Source of the DNA: Curtobacterium sp. Leaf261
GTDB lineage: Bacteria; Actinomycetota; Actinomycetes; Actinomycetales; Microbacteriaceae
DNA: 64,000 nt
Assembly: GCF_001422205.1 (NCBI RefSeq)
Contig: NZ_LMMJ01000007.1
Location: forward strand, 62,870 to 126,869
Reading direction: 5' to 3'
A program made the translations under genes and the position numbers. Of this stretch, positions 56,593 to 64,000 are shown in pieces; the first letter of the stretch is position 1, and each line of letters begins with the position of its first letter. The notes beneath the pieces are model-generated. The model ran no database searches. It saw only the letters and a list, made by a program, of their open reading frames with translations, and was not told the origin of the DNA.

Positions 56593-57249
56593 ATGCGCGA
56601 AGTGTTCCAGCAGGAGCTCGAAGACGTCCAGGTCCGCCTCGCGGACATCGCCGGGCTCGTCGCCACAGCGATCGCCCGCGCGACCGAGGCCTTCAACGGC
56701 CAGGACGTCGCGCTCGCCGAGCAGGTGATCGCGGACGACGCCAAGATCGACGCCGCCGCGATCGACCTCGACGAGCTCGCGATCGACATCCTCGCCCGCC
56801 AGGCCCCGGTGGCCCGCGACCTCCGGACCGTGGTCAGCGCACTCCGGATCAGCGCGTCGCTCGAGCGGATGGGCGACATGGCCGAGCACATCGCCCAGCT
56901 CGCCCGGTACCGCTTCCCGGACAAGGTCGTGCCGAAGAGCATCCGCCCGATCTTCAAGGAGATGGGTCAGCTGGACGTCGCCGTCGCGCAGAAGCTCGAG
57001 CGGCTGCTCCGCACCGAGGACGTGAGCCTCGCCGAGGAGATCCGCGACGACGACGACCGGATCGACGAGCTGCACGCGAGCGTGTTCGACGCGGTGCTCG
57101 GCGAGACGTGGAAGGGCAAGCCGGTCGACACCGTCGACTCGACGCTCGCCAGCCGCTACCACGAGCGGTTCGCGGACCACGCGGTCTCGATCGCCAAGAA
57201 GGTGCAGTACCTGGCGACGGGCGACTGGGTCGGCGCTCCGTCCGCGTAG
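56593..57249 (+). CDS. phoU: Phosphate signalling protein PhoU
   Basis: 218 residues from ATG 56593 (GAAGGG upstream). Two PhoU helical bundles: FQQELEDVQVRLADIAGLVATAIARATEAF with QAPVARDLRTVVSALRISASLERMGDMAEHIAQLARYR, and the second ending STLASRYHERFADHAVSIAKKVQYLATG. The E/D-x-x-E-R-x-G-D metal motifs are present. It passes the Pst transporter state to SenX3 and keeps the kinase off when phosphate is high. Preceded by a triple PHO box. Confidence 0.94.
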   Translation: MREVFQQELEDVQVRLADIAGLVATAIARATEAFNGQDVALAEQVIADDAKIDAAAIDLDELAIDILARQAPVARDLRTVVSALRISASLERMGDMAEHIAQLARYRFPDKVVPKSIRPIFKEMGQLDVAVAQKLERLLRTEDVSLAEEIRDDDDRIDELHASVFDAVLGETWKGKPVDTVDSTLASRYHERFADHAVSIAKKVQYLATGDWVGAPSA

Positions 57250-57276
57250 GCCGGGTCGCGGTCGCGACCATCTGAC

Positions 57277-57318
57277 GGACGGGAGGCGCGGTGCCAGCTG
57301 GCACCGCGCCTCCCGTCC
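57277..57318. repeat. Family A hairpin, copy 10 (best G-type)
   Basis: GGACGGGAGGCGCGGTGC (57277-57294) pairs perfectly over 18 bases with 57301-57318; loop CAGCTG. Confidence 0.92.
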
Positions 57319-57386
57319 ATCCACCCGTCACGTCGCACACCGGCCGCCGCTCCGTGGGACCGGTGTGGTCTGGGAGACTTGCGGGC

Positions 57387-57932
57387 ATGGCTGCTGTCGC
57401 GATCCTCGTCAACGGACTGCCCGGATCGGGCAAGACCACGATCGGGGCCTCCCTCGCCGAGGTCCTCGACTGCCCGTTCCTGTCGAAGGACGCCGTCAAG
57501 GAGCCGCTCGCGGACATCGTCGGACCGATGATCCCCTCGAGGCAGCTCGGCGGCATCGCGATGGACACCGTCTGGGCGATGGCGGGGGCCGTCGAGGCCG
57601 GGGTCGTCATCGACTCGGTGTGGCTCGAGGGCCGCGACCGGTCGTTCCTGGAGGCGGGACTCGTGGCCGCCGGGTCGCCCCGGGTGGTCGAGGTGTGGTG
57701 CGACGCCTCGCGGGAGTCCATCGTCGCCCGACTGGACGCCCGGTACGCGGCCTCGCCGGCCCGACACGTGGTGCACGGCACGCGCGACGAGGTCCTCGCA
57801 GCATGGGACGAGCACGCGGACGCCGAGCCGCTCGGCATCGCCGGCGGGTGGCCCGTGGTCCGCGTCGACACCGCGGCCGGGTTCGACGTCGCGGAGCTCA
57901 TGCGCGAGATCGCCGGGCACTTCGGCGCGTAG
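57387..57932 (+). CDS. P-loop kinase-like protein
   Basis: 181 residues. Walker A is NGLPGSGKTTIG at residues 9-20; FLSKDAVKEPLADIVG follows, as in AAA_33 / shikimate- or gluconate-kinase-like proteins, and VWCDASRESIVARLDARYAASPARHVVHG is the lid and arginine region. It probably phosphorylates a small molecule; the substrate is unknown. It stands alone between phoU and gpmA. Confidence 0.8.
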   Translation: MAAVAILVNGLPGSGKTTIGASLAEVLDCPFLSKDAVKEPLADIVGPMIPSRQLGGIAMDTVWAMAGAVEAGVVIDSVWLEGRDRSFLEAGLVAAGSPRVVEVWCDASRESIVARLDARYAASPARHVVHGTRDEVLAAWDEHADAEPLGIAGGWPVVRVDTAAGFDVAELMREIAGHFGA

Positions 57933-57976
57933 CCCGCGGTCTCACCCCGGCCCCGGGACCCGGCCTCGTCCCGGAC

Positions 57977-58015
57977 CCGGCCCGGATCCGGCCCGGATCC
58001 GGCCCGGATCCGGTC
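57977..58015. repeat. 11-bp tandem repeat
   Basis: Three or more units of GGCCCGGATCC in the gap after the P-loop kinase gene. Confidence 0.7.
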
Positions 58016-58025
58016 AGTCTGCGGA

Positions 58026-58772
58026 CTACTTCTTGGAGCCCTGCGCCGCCACCGCCGCCGCGCCGGCCGCCGCGGCCTCGGGGTCGAGGTAGCGCGACGG
58101 ACCGGTCGGACGGAAGTCGTCGTCGAGTTCGTACACGAGCGGGATGCCCGTCGGGATGTTGAGGCCGGCGATGTCCTCGTCGGAGATGCCGTCGAGGTGC
58201 TTCACGAGGGCCCGGAGGGAGTTGCCGTGCGCGGTCACGAGCACCGTCTTGCCGTCGCCGAGGTCGCGGGTGATGTCGGACTCCCAGTACGGGAGCAGTC
58301 GGTCGATCACGAGCGCCAGCGACTCGGTCCGGGGCAGCGCGTCACCGAGGTCCGCGTAGCGGCGGTCGCCGAACTGCGACCACTCGGCATCGTCGGCGAT
58401 GGCGGGCGGCGGGACGTCGAACGACCGTCGCCACTCCATGAACTGCTCCTCGCCGTACTCGGCGAGCGTCTGCGCCTTGTCCTTGCCCTGGAGTGCGCCG
58501 TAGTGCCGCTCGTTGAGCCGCCAGTCGCGCTTGACCGGGAGCCAGGCGAGGTCCGCCTCGAGCAGAGCGATGTCCGCCGTCTGGATCGCACGGGTGAGGA
58601 GCGAGGTGTACAGGACGTCGGGGACGATGCCGGACTCGGCGATGAGCTGCCCGGCGCGCTTGGCCTCCTGCTCGCCGACGTCGCTGAGCCGGACGTCGAC
58701 CCACCCGGTGAACAGGTTCTTCTGATTCCAGTCACTGTTGCCGTGGCGGAGGAGCACGAGTGTCGAGGTCAT
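58026..58772 (-). CDS. gpmA: 2,3-bisphosphoglycerate-dependent phosphoglycerate mutase
   Basis: 248 residues. H10 in [12 protein letters not shown] is the phosphorylated histidine; [22 protein letters not shown] (catalytic Glu) and [17 protein letters not shown] (second His) complete the active site. It interconverts 3- and 2-phosphoglycerate in glycolysis. TAGGAT lies 6 bases before the ATG, so a leaderless transcript is likely. The gpmA-phoU-senX3-regX3 order is conserved in actinobacteria. Confidence 0.96.
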   Translation of the reverse strand: MTSTLVLLRHGNSDWNQKNLFTGWVDVRLSDVGEQEAKRAGQLIAESGIVPDVLYTSLLTRAIQTADIALLEADLAWLPVKRDWRLNERHYGALQGKDKAQTLAEYGEEQFMEWRRSFDVPPPAIADDAEWSQFGDRRYADLGDALPRTESLALVIDRLLPYWESDITRDLGDGKTVLVTAHGNSLRALVKHLDGISDEDIAGLNIPTGIPLVYELDDDFRPTGPSRYLDPEAAAAGAAAVAAQGSKK

Positions 58773-58778
58773 GCTCCG

Positions 58779-58784
58779 ATCCTA
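58779..58784 (-). promoter_or_regulatory. -10 hexamer, leaderless gpmA
   Basis: TAGGAT on the minus strand, 6 bases before the ATG. Confidence 0.55.
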
Positions 58785-58803
58785 GCGACGCGCTCCGCCC
58801 CCG

Positions 58804-58809
58804 TACCCT
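58804..58809 (+). promoter_or_regulatory. -10 hexamer, leaderless methyltransferase
   Basis: TACCCT, 7 bases before ATG 58817. Confidence 0.5.
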
Positions 58810-58816
58810 TGGCGGT

Positions 58817-59620
58817 ATGCCGATCGGGAACGTCACGCGCGGGACGACCGGCACGAACCGGCTCCGCCGGGTGGATCGGTGGATCGCCGGGCTGCCGGTC
58901 CTCCGACGGGCCGCGGACCTGCTCGTGGCCGATGTCGGGTACGGCGCGAGCGCGACGACGACGCTCGAACTGCGCGACCGGCTGGCACGGGTCCGGCCGG
59001 ACGTCGAGGTCACCGGGATCGAGATCGAGCCGTCGCGGGTCGCCCTCGCGAACCGGGCTGCGCGCGACGGCGTGACGTTCCGGCTCGGCGGGTTCGAGAC
59101 GCCGACCCCCGATGGCCGGCGCCCCGCGGTGATCCGGGCGTTCAACGTCCTCCGGCAGTACGACGAGTCCGCCGTCCAGGCGTCGTGGGACCTGATGGCC
59201 GGACGGCTGCAGCCCGACGGCCGACTCGTCGAGGGGACCTGCAACGAGGTCGGCCGGGTGGCCTCGTGGGTGACGCTCGCACGTGGCCCGTCCGGTGCCG
59301 GCGTCCCGCTGACGTTCACGGTGTCGCTCCGACTCGCGGGGCTCGACGTCCCCTCGATCGTGGCCGAGCGGCTCCCCAAGGCGCTCATCCACCGGAACGT
59401 CCCGGGCGAGCGAGTGCATGCGTTCCTCGTCGACCTCGACCGGGCGTGGGCGATCGCCGCGCCCCTCGGCACGTACGGTCCTCGGCAGCGGTGGATCGCC
59501 GCGGTCAGGTCGATGCGCGACGGCTCGGCGGGTGGCAGGGGATGGCCGGTGCTGCACGGCGTGACGCGGTGGCGCCTCGGCGAGCTGTCCGTGCCGTGGG
59601 AGTCCGTCGCCCCGCGCTGA
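58817..59620 (+). CDS. SAM-dependent methyltransferase-like protein
   Basis: 267 residues. LLVADVGYGASATTTLELRDRL is motif I of a Rossmann methyltransferase (glycine loop), and VTGIEIEPSRVALANRAARDGV its acidic SAM-ribose strand. The later AVIRAFNVLRQYDESAVQASWDLMAGRLQPDGRLVEGTCNEVG resembles strands 4 and 5. The target is unknown. Divergent from gpmA, with both transcripts probably leaderless. Confidence 0.82.
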   Translation: MPIGNVTRGTTGTNRLRRVDRWIAGLPVLRRAADLLVADVGYGASATTTLELRDRLARVRPDVEVTGIEIEPSRVALANRAARDGVTFRLGGFETPTPDGRRPAVIRAFNVLRQYDESAVQASWDLMAGRLQPDGRLVEGTCNEVGRVASWVTLARGPSGAGVPLTFTVSLRLAGLDVPSIVAERLPKALIHRNVPGERVHAFLVDLDRAWAIAAPLGTYGPRQRWIAAVRSMRDGSAGGRGWPVLHGVTRWRLGELSVPWESVAPR

Positions 59621-59655
59621 CCGCCCCTTCCGCCCCGGGCAAGCGGGCGGGCGGG

Positions 59656-60777
59656 TCACGGGTCGACCAGTCGCGACCGGGCCTCCTCGTGGGACAGTCC
59701 CGTCGCCATGAGCAGGTCGATCACCAGGGGCCGGAGCATCAGGACCACGACGGCCTCGCCCGCGGCGCCTTGCTCGGCGGACTCCGGACCGAGCACCATC
59801 CGCGGGTCGAGTCGAGCGGCGACCGTCTCGAGGACCGAGCGTGCGCGGTCGAGCTCAGCCGTGCCTCCCGTCCGGTCCTCGGACGCCGACGCGATCGATG
59901 CGAGCGCCAACCGGACCTCGTCGAGGAGCGCCGCGATCGGCGCCCGGTCCACGACCGGCGGTCCCTGCGTCCCGATCCGACGGATCACCACACGGAGATT
60001 CCGGATCGCGAGGTCGACCTGTCGTCGGACTCGCTCCTGGCCGGCGAGCGCTCCGCGGCGTCGGCGGAGCCAGGGCGAGATGCGGCTCACCGCGACCGCG
60101 GTCTCGAGCGACGCCTGCCACGCATCGAGCAGCGGCTGCGTCGAGCGGACCTGGTCGAGCGCCGCATCGGCACGCCCGCGTCGGTCGTACCCGAGCGCCT
60201 CGATGGTGTCGACGAGCGCCGTGTCGACGAGCACGAACACACGCCGTGCGTCCGTCCGGGCCAGGCCGACGGGGTCGCGTGGGATGAGCGCCGTCGCGAG
60301 GAGCGCCACCACTCCCCCGACGACCCCGTCGATGCTCCGCACGAACGGGCCACCACCGGGGACCGGCAGGAACAGCACCAGGATCGACTGCGTCGCCGCG
60401 GCCGCAGCGAACGCGTTCGAGGCCGAGAAGAACCGGCCGACGAGCAGCGCCAGCACCATGAACGGCACGATCTGCCAGACCCCGGCGCCGATGACGGCGA
60501 GCAGGAGCTCACTGAGCAGGATCCCCACGAGGATGCCGACCGCCGACTCGAGGACCCGCACGGGCCGGGCGTCGCGGGCGAACCCGAGCGTCGAGATCGT
60601 CGTGGTCGCCGCGAGGATCGGGAACTCGTGCCCGAGCACCAGGTGCGCGACGGCGTAGGCGCCGAGTGTCGCCGCGGTGATCTGCAGCGCGGCCGGGATC
60701 GAGGCACGGACCCGCACCGCGGACGCGCGCACGTCGAACGGAAGCGGAGACCGACTGGAGGATCGTGGCGCGCTCAC
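59656..60777 (-). CDS. FUSC family membrane protein
   Basis: 373 residues from GTG 60777. About six membrane segments in the first half (PAALQITAATLGAYAVAHLVLG; VGILVGILLSELLLAVIGAGVW; IVPFMVLALLVGRFFSASNAFAAAAATQSILVLFLP; GVVGGVVALLATALIP) and a long cytoplasmic helical part, as in FUSC/ArAE (aromatic acid exporter) proteins. The ribosome site GGGAGGGAC precedes the GTG and is part of a family A-like arm. Another arm lies in frame near EDRTGGTAELD. Confidence 0.83.
   Translation of the reverse strand: MSAPRSSSRSPLPFDVRASAVRVRASIPAALQITAATLGAYAVAHLVLGHEFPILAATTTISTLGFARDARPVRVLESAVGILVGILLSELLLAVIGAGVWQIVPFMVLALLVGRFFSASNAFAAAAATQSILVLFLPVPGGGPFVRSIDGVVGGVVALLATALIPRDPVGLARTDARRVFVLVDTALVDTIEALGYDRRGRADAALDQVRSTQPLLDAWQASLETAVAVSRISPWLRRRRGALAGQERVRRQVDLAIRNLRVVIRRIGTQGPPVVDRAPIAALLDEVRLALASIASASEDRTGGTAELDRARSVLETVAARLDPRMVLGPESAEQGAAGEAVVVLMLRPLVIDLLMATGLSHEEARSRLVDP
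59859..59875. repeat. Family A half-site inside the FUSC gene
   Basis: CCGTGCCTCCCGTCCGG, a right arm without partner, read in frame. Confidence 0.65.
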
Positions 60778-60829
60778 CACGTCCCTCCCGTCACCGGGAC
60801 GGCCGGATCCGGCACCGCGGGGTGGACGG

Positions 60830-61966
60830 TCAGCGTCGGACGGCGCCGAGGCGCGGCATCCGCGGGACACCCGCCGTGGCACCCGCGTCGGTCGGCACGA
60901 TCGTCTGCTGGGCTGCGGTCACGGTAACGTCGTCGGCCGCCGTGGTCAGGACGGTGGCCGGGTCGAGGGACCGCTTCACGACGGCGAGCGCGATCGGGCC
61001 GAGCTCGTGGTGGTTCGCGACGGCGGTGATCCGGCCGACCTCGGCAGGGTCGTCCTCGACGGTGCGGCCCGGCCCGTGCACGAGCGCGCCGACCGCGGGC
61101 AGCACGCCGTCCGACCCGTCGACGTGCAGCATCACGAGGCGCCGCGGCGGATGCCCGAGGTTGTGCACCTTGGCGACGGTCTCCTGCCCCCGGTAGCAAC
61201 CCTTGGTCAGGTGCACCGCGGACCGGAGCCAGTCGAGCTCGTGCGGGATGGTGCGCTCGTCGACGTCTGCAAGGCGGGGCCGCCACGCGGCGATGCGCAG
61301 GGCCTCGAGGGCGAGTGTCCCGGCGACCGGGACGTCGGACGCCCCGAGTGTCGTCGCCGCGTCGAGGGGCAGGATGGTCTCGCGGTAGGTCCAGGTCCGG
61401 CCGGGGTGGTCCTCGGCGTCGGCGTAGCTCCACCCGCCGACGGCGACCTCGGACCACGGGTCGATCCAGGTCGCGATGACCGCGTCGTCGAGCCCGGCCG
61501 CCGTGATCGGTGCCGGGTCGAACGAGCCGACGACACGGACGTCGGCGGACCGGTCGGCGACCTCGACGCGGAGCATGAAGCGCATCGACGTCAGCCACGC
61601 GGCGAGCGGCTCGGCATCGCCGTGCTCGGTGAGGAGCCAGGTGGTCTCGCCGTCATCGACGACCCGCGCCGCGTGCTCCACACGGCCGGAGGCGTCGAGC
61701 ACGAGCGTCTCGGTCGAGGTGCCGGGCGCGAGCCCGAGCAGGAGCTGCGACGTCATCGAGTTCAACCACGACAACCGGTCAGGGCCGCTCACGGTGACGA
61801 TCCCGGTACCCCCGAGGTCCACCACCGCGCGACCGCGCTCGAGCAACCGCTGCTCGCCGATCGGGTTGCCGTAGTGGAGTGGGCTGGTGCCATCGGCGTC
61901 GAGCACGGCGCCGTCCCGGTCTCCGAAGGGCGACCGCGGCGAGGCTCCGGCCGACGGCGAGGTCAT
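60830..61966 (-). CDS. ygfZ: Folate-binding protein YgfZ-like
   Basis: 378 residues from ATG 61966, which shares a base with the stop of the nitrobindin gene (TGATG). The GcvT-like fold carries the signature KGCYRGQETVAK, whose Cys is needed in YgfZ. YgfZ proteins help maintain iron-sulfur enzymes using tetrahydrofolate. VSGPDRLSWLNSMTSQ is the N-terminal block. It forms an operon with the nitrobindin and the small membrane peptide upstream. Confidence 0.9.
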   Translation of the reverse strand: MTSPSAGASPRSPFGDRDGAVLDADGTSPLHYGNPIGEQRLLERGRAVVDLGGTGIVTVSGPDRLSWLNSMTSQLLLGLAPGTSTETLVLDASGRVEHAARVVDDGETTWLLTEHGDAEPLAAWLTSMRFMLRVEVADRSADVRVVGSFDPAPITAAGLDDAVIATWIDPWSEVAVGGWSYADAEDHPGRTWTYRETILPLDAATTLGASDVPVAGTLALEALRIAAWRPRLADVDERTIPHELDWLRSAVHLTKGCYRGQETVAKVHNLGHPPRRLVMLHVDGSDGVLPAVGALVHGPGRTVEDDPAEVGRITAVANHHELGPIALAVVKRSLDPATVLTTAADDVTVTAAQQTIVPTDAGATAGVPRMPRLGAVRR

Positions 61967-62562
61967 CACTCGACCTTGCTGAGCTGGCCGGACGCGTGCG
62001 AGGTGAGCTCCTGTCCGAGGGCGGCGATGTCCCAGGCCCAGAAGAGCTTGCCGTCGACGAGGCCGTACATCCGGGTCGCCGCGGAGTACTCCTTGGCCCG
62101 GGCCGACCGCATCACGGCATCGGTGGCGAGGTCGACGCGCGGCCCCTTGATGCGTCCGACGTAGAGCTCGTCGACGCCGGTGGGATGCACGATCGACGCC
62201 TCGATGTCGAAGCCGTCGTCGTTGTTGCGGAGCATCTCGACCGCGCGTGCCGTGGTGAACGGTCGCGCGCCGTCGCCCAGGAGCATCGCGGGTCCGGGGT
62301 CGCCCGGTTCCGACGGACGGTCGAGGCGCCAGTAGCCCATCTCGGCGGCGAGCGGCGTGTGCTCGTCGTCGAGCAGCCAGGTCGTCGAGCTGTAGTTCAG
62401 GTACGGCAGACCGTCGTGGCTGAAGCTCACGCGCTGGCCGAACTCGTGGTCGTGGACCTGGTCACCGACCGGGTAGTGCACGACTCCCGTTCCTTCCCAG
62501 ATGCCGATCAGCCACGACAGCGGGACGATCTCGGCGGGGAGGCCGGTGGGGATCTCGATCAA
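61966..62562 (-). CDS. Nitrobindin-like FABP family protein
   Basis: 198 residues from TTG 62562. LIGIWEGTGVVHYP holds the GxWxGxG nitrobindin motif; the C-terminal TRMYGLVDGKLFWAWDIAALGQ closes the ten-strand barrel. Actinobacterial nitrobindins bind ferric heme and isomerise peroxynitrite. I did not find the expected heme His with certainty. The TTG overlaps the stop of the 38-residue ORF (TTGA), so translation is coupled; ygfZ follows with overlap. Confidence 0.86.
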   Translation of the reverse strand: MIEIPTGLPAEIVPLSWLIGIWEGTGVVHYPVGDQVHDHEFGQRVSFSHDGLPYLNYSSTTWLLDDEHTPLAAEMGYWRLDRPSEPGDPGPAMLLGDGARPFTTARAVEMLRNNDDGFDIEASIVHPTGVDELYVGRIKGPRVDLATDAVMRSARAKEYSAATRMYGLVDGKLFWAWDIAALGQELTSHASGQLSKVE

Positions 62563-62675
62563 CGCTGGCCCTTGAACAGCTTGACGACGACCACGATCGA
62601 GATGAACGCGATCGCGAGCGACGCGAGGCCCAGGAGACCGACGTAGAAGAGCTCGAGCGGCAACAGGGAGTCCAT
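62559..62675 (-). CDS. 38-residue membrane peptide
   Basis: A short ORF, ATG 62675 to [23 protein letters not shown] then [18 protein letters not shown]. It has one membrane helix and a basic end. Support: TAGACT 6 bases before the ATG (leaderless start), a 4-base overlap of its stop with the nitrobindin TTG, and good codon use. It may be a regulator of the operon or only a coupling leader. I do not recognise the family. Confidence 0.62.
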   Translation of the reverse strand: MDSLLPLELFYVGLLGLASLAIAFISIVVVVKLFKGQR

Positions 62676-62681
62676 GCCGCG

Positions 62682-62687
62682 AGTCTA
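62682..62687 (-). promoter_or_regulatory. -10 hexamer, leaderless small ORF
   Basis: TAGACT on the minus strand, 6 bases before ATG 62675. Confidence 0.5.
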
Positions 62688-62718
62688 CGCGGCATCGCCG
62701 ACACCGCGGGCGAGGCGC

Positions 62719-62994
62719 TCAGCGGATCAGGAGGAGCACCACGGTGGCGACGAGCACGACGACGAACGCCCCGGTCGACGCGATGCTGATGCGTTCGACG
62801 AGGCCGTCCTTGGTCTGCGTCGCGAGCTGGAGCGCGAAGCTCACGAGCATGCACGCCACGATGACGAGCAGCATCCACGCGAACGGGGCCTCGGTCGCGA
62901 ACACGACCACGAGCACCGCACCGACCACCGCGAGCAGCCACACGGGCAGCACCGACGCCAGTCGCAGACTCCGCTGGGTCCTCGGCTCGCTCAT
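62719..62994 (-). CDS. Small membrane protein, function unknown
   Basis: 91 residues with three membrane segments: [44 protein letters not shown] and [33 protein letters not shown] precedes the ATG. No motif is recognised. It sits between glnR, divergent, and the small-peptide operon; its transcript may continue into that operon. Confidence 0.75.
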   Translation of the reverse strand: MSEPRTQRSLRLASVLPVWLLAVVGAVLVVVFATEAPFAWMLLVIVACMLVSFALQLATQTKDGLVERISIASTGAFVVVLVATVVLLLIR

Positions 62995-63040
62995 GCCCCC
63001 ATCCTTGCACCCGTCGCGGGTGACACATCGCTCGGATCAG

Positions 63041-63046
63041 TAAGAT
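63041..63046 (+). promoter_or_regulatory. -10 hexamer of glnR
   Basis: TAAGAT, 29 bases before the GTG; leaves room for a short leader with CTGGAGG as ribosome site. Confidence 0.5.
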
Positions 63047-63075
63047 GTGGGGACCCCGACCCGTCTGGAGGCTCT

Positions 63076-63765
63076 GTGGCCCAGCTCCTGGTACTCACCT
63101 CGGCCGCGCCCGGAGACGTCCTCCCCGCCCTCGGCCTCCTGAGCCACCGGATCCGGCACGTCCCCGCCGAGGCGGCGCAGCTCGTGAACGCGCCCTCGTC
63201 CGACATGATGTTCGTCGATGCCCGGACGGACCTCGCGAGCGCCAAGTCGCTCTGCAAGATCCTCTCGACGACCGGCTCGACGACCCCCGTGGTGCTCGTC
63301 GTGACGGAGGGCGGCCTCACCGCCGTGAACAGCGAGTGGAACGTCGACGACGTGGTGCTCGAGACGGCGGGCCCGGCCGAGGTCGACGCCCGCATCCGTC
63401 TCGTCGCCGGCCGGGTCACGAAGGCGCAGTCCGGCTCGAAGATCCAGGCCTCCGGCGTCGTGATCGACGAGGCGAGCTACTCCGCCAAGGTGCGCGGACG
63501 GCCGCTCGACCTGACCTTCAAGGAGTTCGAGCTCCTGCGCTTCTTCGCCACCCACCCGTCGCGGGTGTTCACCCGTGAGCAGCTGCTCAGCGAGGTCTGG
63601 GGCTACGACTACTTCGGTGGTACCAGGACCGTCGACGTGCACGTCCGGCGCCTCCGCGCGAAGCTCGGCGACCTGGAGTCCCTGATCGGCACCGTCCGGA
63701 ACGTCGGCTACCGGTTCAACGTCTACGACGACGACGCGGACCGGATGAGCGGCGAGGGTGCCTGA
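63076..63765 (+). CDS. glnR: Nitrogen-metabolism regulator GlnR
   Basis: 229 residues from GTG 63076. An atypical OmpR-family receiver: FVDARTDL with D48 at the usual phosphorylation place, but the acidic pocket at the N-terminus ([10 protein letters not shown]) is incomplete, as in orphan Gln[42 protein letters not shown] matches actinobacterial GlnR closely. The winged helix [54 protein letters not shown] binds DNA. mshD overlaps its 3' end, the usual actinobacterial order. Confidence 0.9.
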   Translation: MAQLLVLTSAAPGDVLPALGLLSHRIRHVPAEAAQLVNAPSSDMMFVDARTDLASAKSLCKILSTTGSTTPVVLVVTEGGLTAVNSEWNVDDVVLETAGPAEVDARIRLVAGRVTKAQSGSKIQASGVVIDEASYSAKVRGRPLDLTFKEFELLRFFATHPSRVFTREQLLSEVWGYDYFGGTRTVDVHVRRLRAKLGDLESLIGTVRNVGYRFNVYDDDADRMSGEGA

Positions 63766-64000
63766 GGTCCTGACCGGGGACGCCGCCGTCGCGGTGGTCC
63801 GTGCGCTCGCGCAGGAGGCTGCCGCAGCCGGCGAGGCACCGCCGTTCTCGGACCAGACCCTCGTCGACGTCGGCGCCGGCCGGGCGACCGTGCTCGTCGA
63901 CGACGGCAGGGCCGCAGCGGTCGTGCGGGACGGCGAGCTGGAGCTGATGGTCGGTCTGGAGGCCCGGGGCCGCGGCATCGGGACGGCCCTCGTCCGGCAG
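63758..64000 (+). CDS. mshD: Mycothiol synthase, N-terminal part
   Basis: Starts at GTG 63758, overlapping glnR by 8 bases, and is cut by the window end after 81 codons. The visible end [20 protein letters not shown] is an acetyl-CoA-binding loop of a GNAT domain. MshD has two GNAT domains and acetylates Cys-GlcN-Ins, the last step of mycothiol synthesis. The identification relies on this domain and on its position after glnR. Confidence 0.8.
   Translation, partial: MPEVLTGDAAVAVVRALAQEAAAAGEAPPFSDQTLVDVGAGRATVLVDDGRAAAVVRDGELELMVGLEARGRGIGTALVRQ

Overview
The window is high-GC actinobacterial DNA. Gene content and order point to Microbacteriaceae, most likely Curtobacterium or a close relative (inference). 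Supporting blocks are carD-ispDF-cysS-rlmB, senX3-regX3 divergent from phoU with gpmA nearby, glnR-mshD, serC next to DUF3027 and a two-domain cold-shock protein, XPB helicase with its companion protein, and DUF3263-LytR_C. There is no plasmid backbone, prophage, insertion sequence or CRISPR array; the window reads as chromosome.

Layout. 1-3 kb: mannose/mannan genes (manA end, ROK kinase, secreted GH76) with a palindromic operator. 3-12.5 kb: MarR-MATE efflux pair, VOC protein, DUF1349 protein, a kinase-like protein, YdcF, an MFS transporter, and a flavin monooxygenase divergent from its TetR regulator. 12.5-14.2 kb: tRNA-Arg with a tandem copy of its 3' half, a thioesterase, and a membrane protein with an autoregulator. 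14.4-18.9 kb: a fucose regulon (fucU, LacI regulator, aldo/keto reductase, GH29 fucosidase) around one divergent promoter region with inverted-repeat operators. 19-30 kb: CPBP protease, HNH protein, NlpC/P60 hydrolase with a long leader, DtxR-type iron regulator, serC, DUF3027, cold-shock protein, XPB pair. 30-36 kb: a two-component system, groEL with two CIRCE operators, cspA, LytR_C. 36-49 kb: DUF2332, GNAT, msrB, tRNA-Thr, a secreted GH25-like protein, aldo/keto reductase, hydrolase, NAD(P)H-hydrate epimerase, metallopeptidase, DsbA-like protein, UgpC-type ATPase, DUF4032. 49-64 kb: rlmB, cysS, ispDF, carD, lipoprotein, regX3, senX3, phoU, P-loop kinase, gpmA, methyltransferase, FUSC, ygfZ, nitrobindin, a 38-residue membrane peptide, glnR and the start of mshD.

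The most unusual content is between the genes. I see four families of dispersed palindromic elements: a roughly 44-bp hairpin with ten full or near-full copies and several half-sites; a 72-bp hairpin (two copies, both between convergent genes); a 74-bp element (two copies); and a 57-bp element (two copies). There is also a local cluster of 24-bp repeats and several tandem arrays. Arms of the first family have entered coding sequences and supply Shine-Dalgarno sequences to at least one gene. Many genes also lack a leader, with a -10 hexamer 6-7 bases before the start codon.
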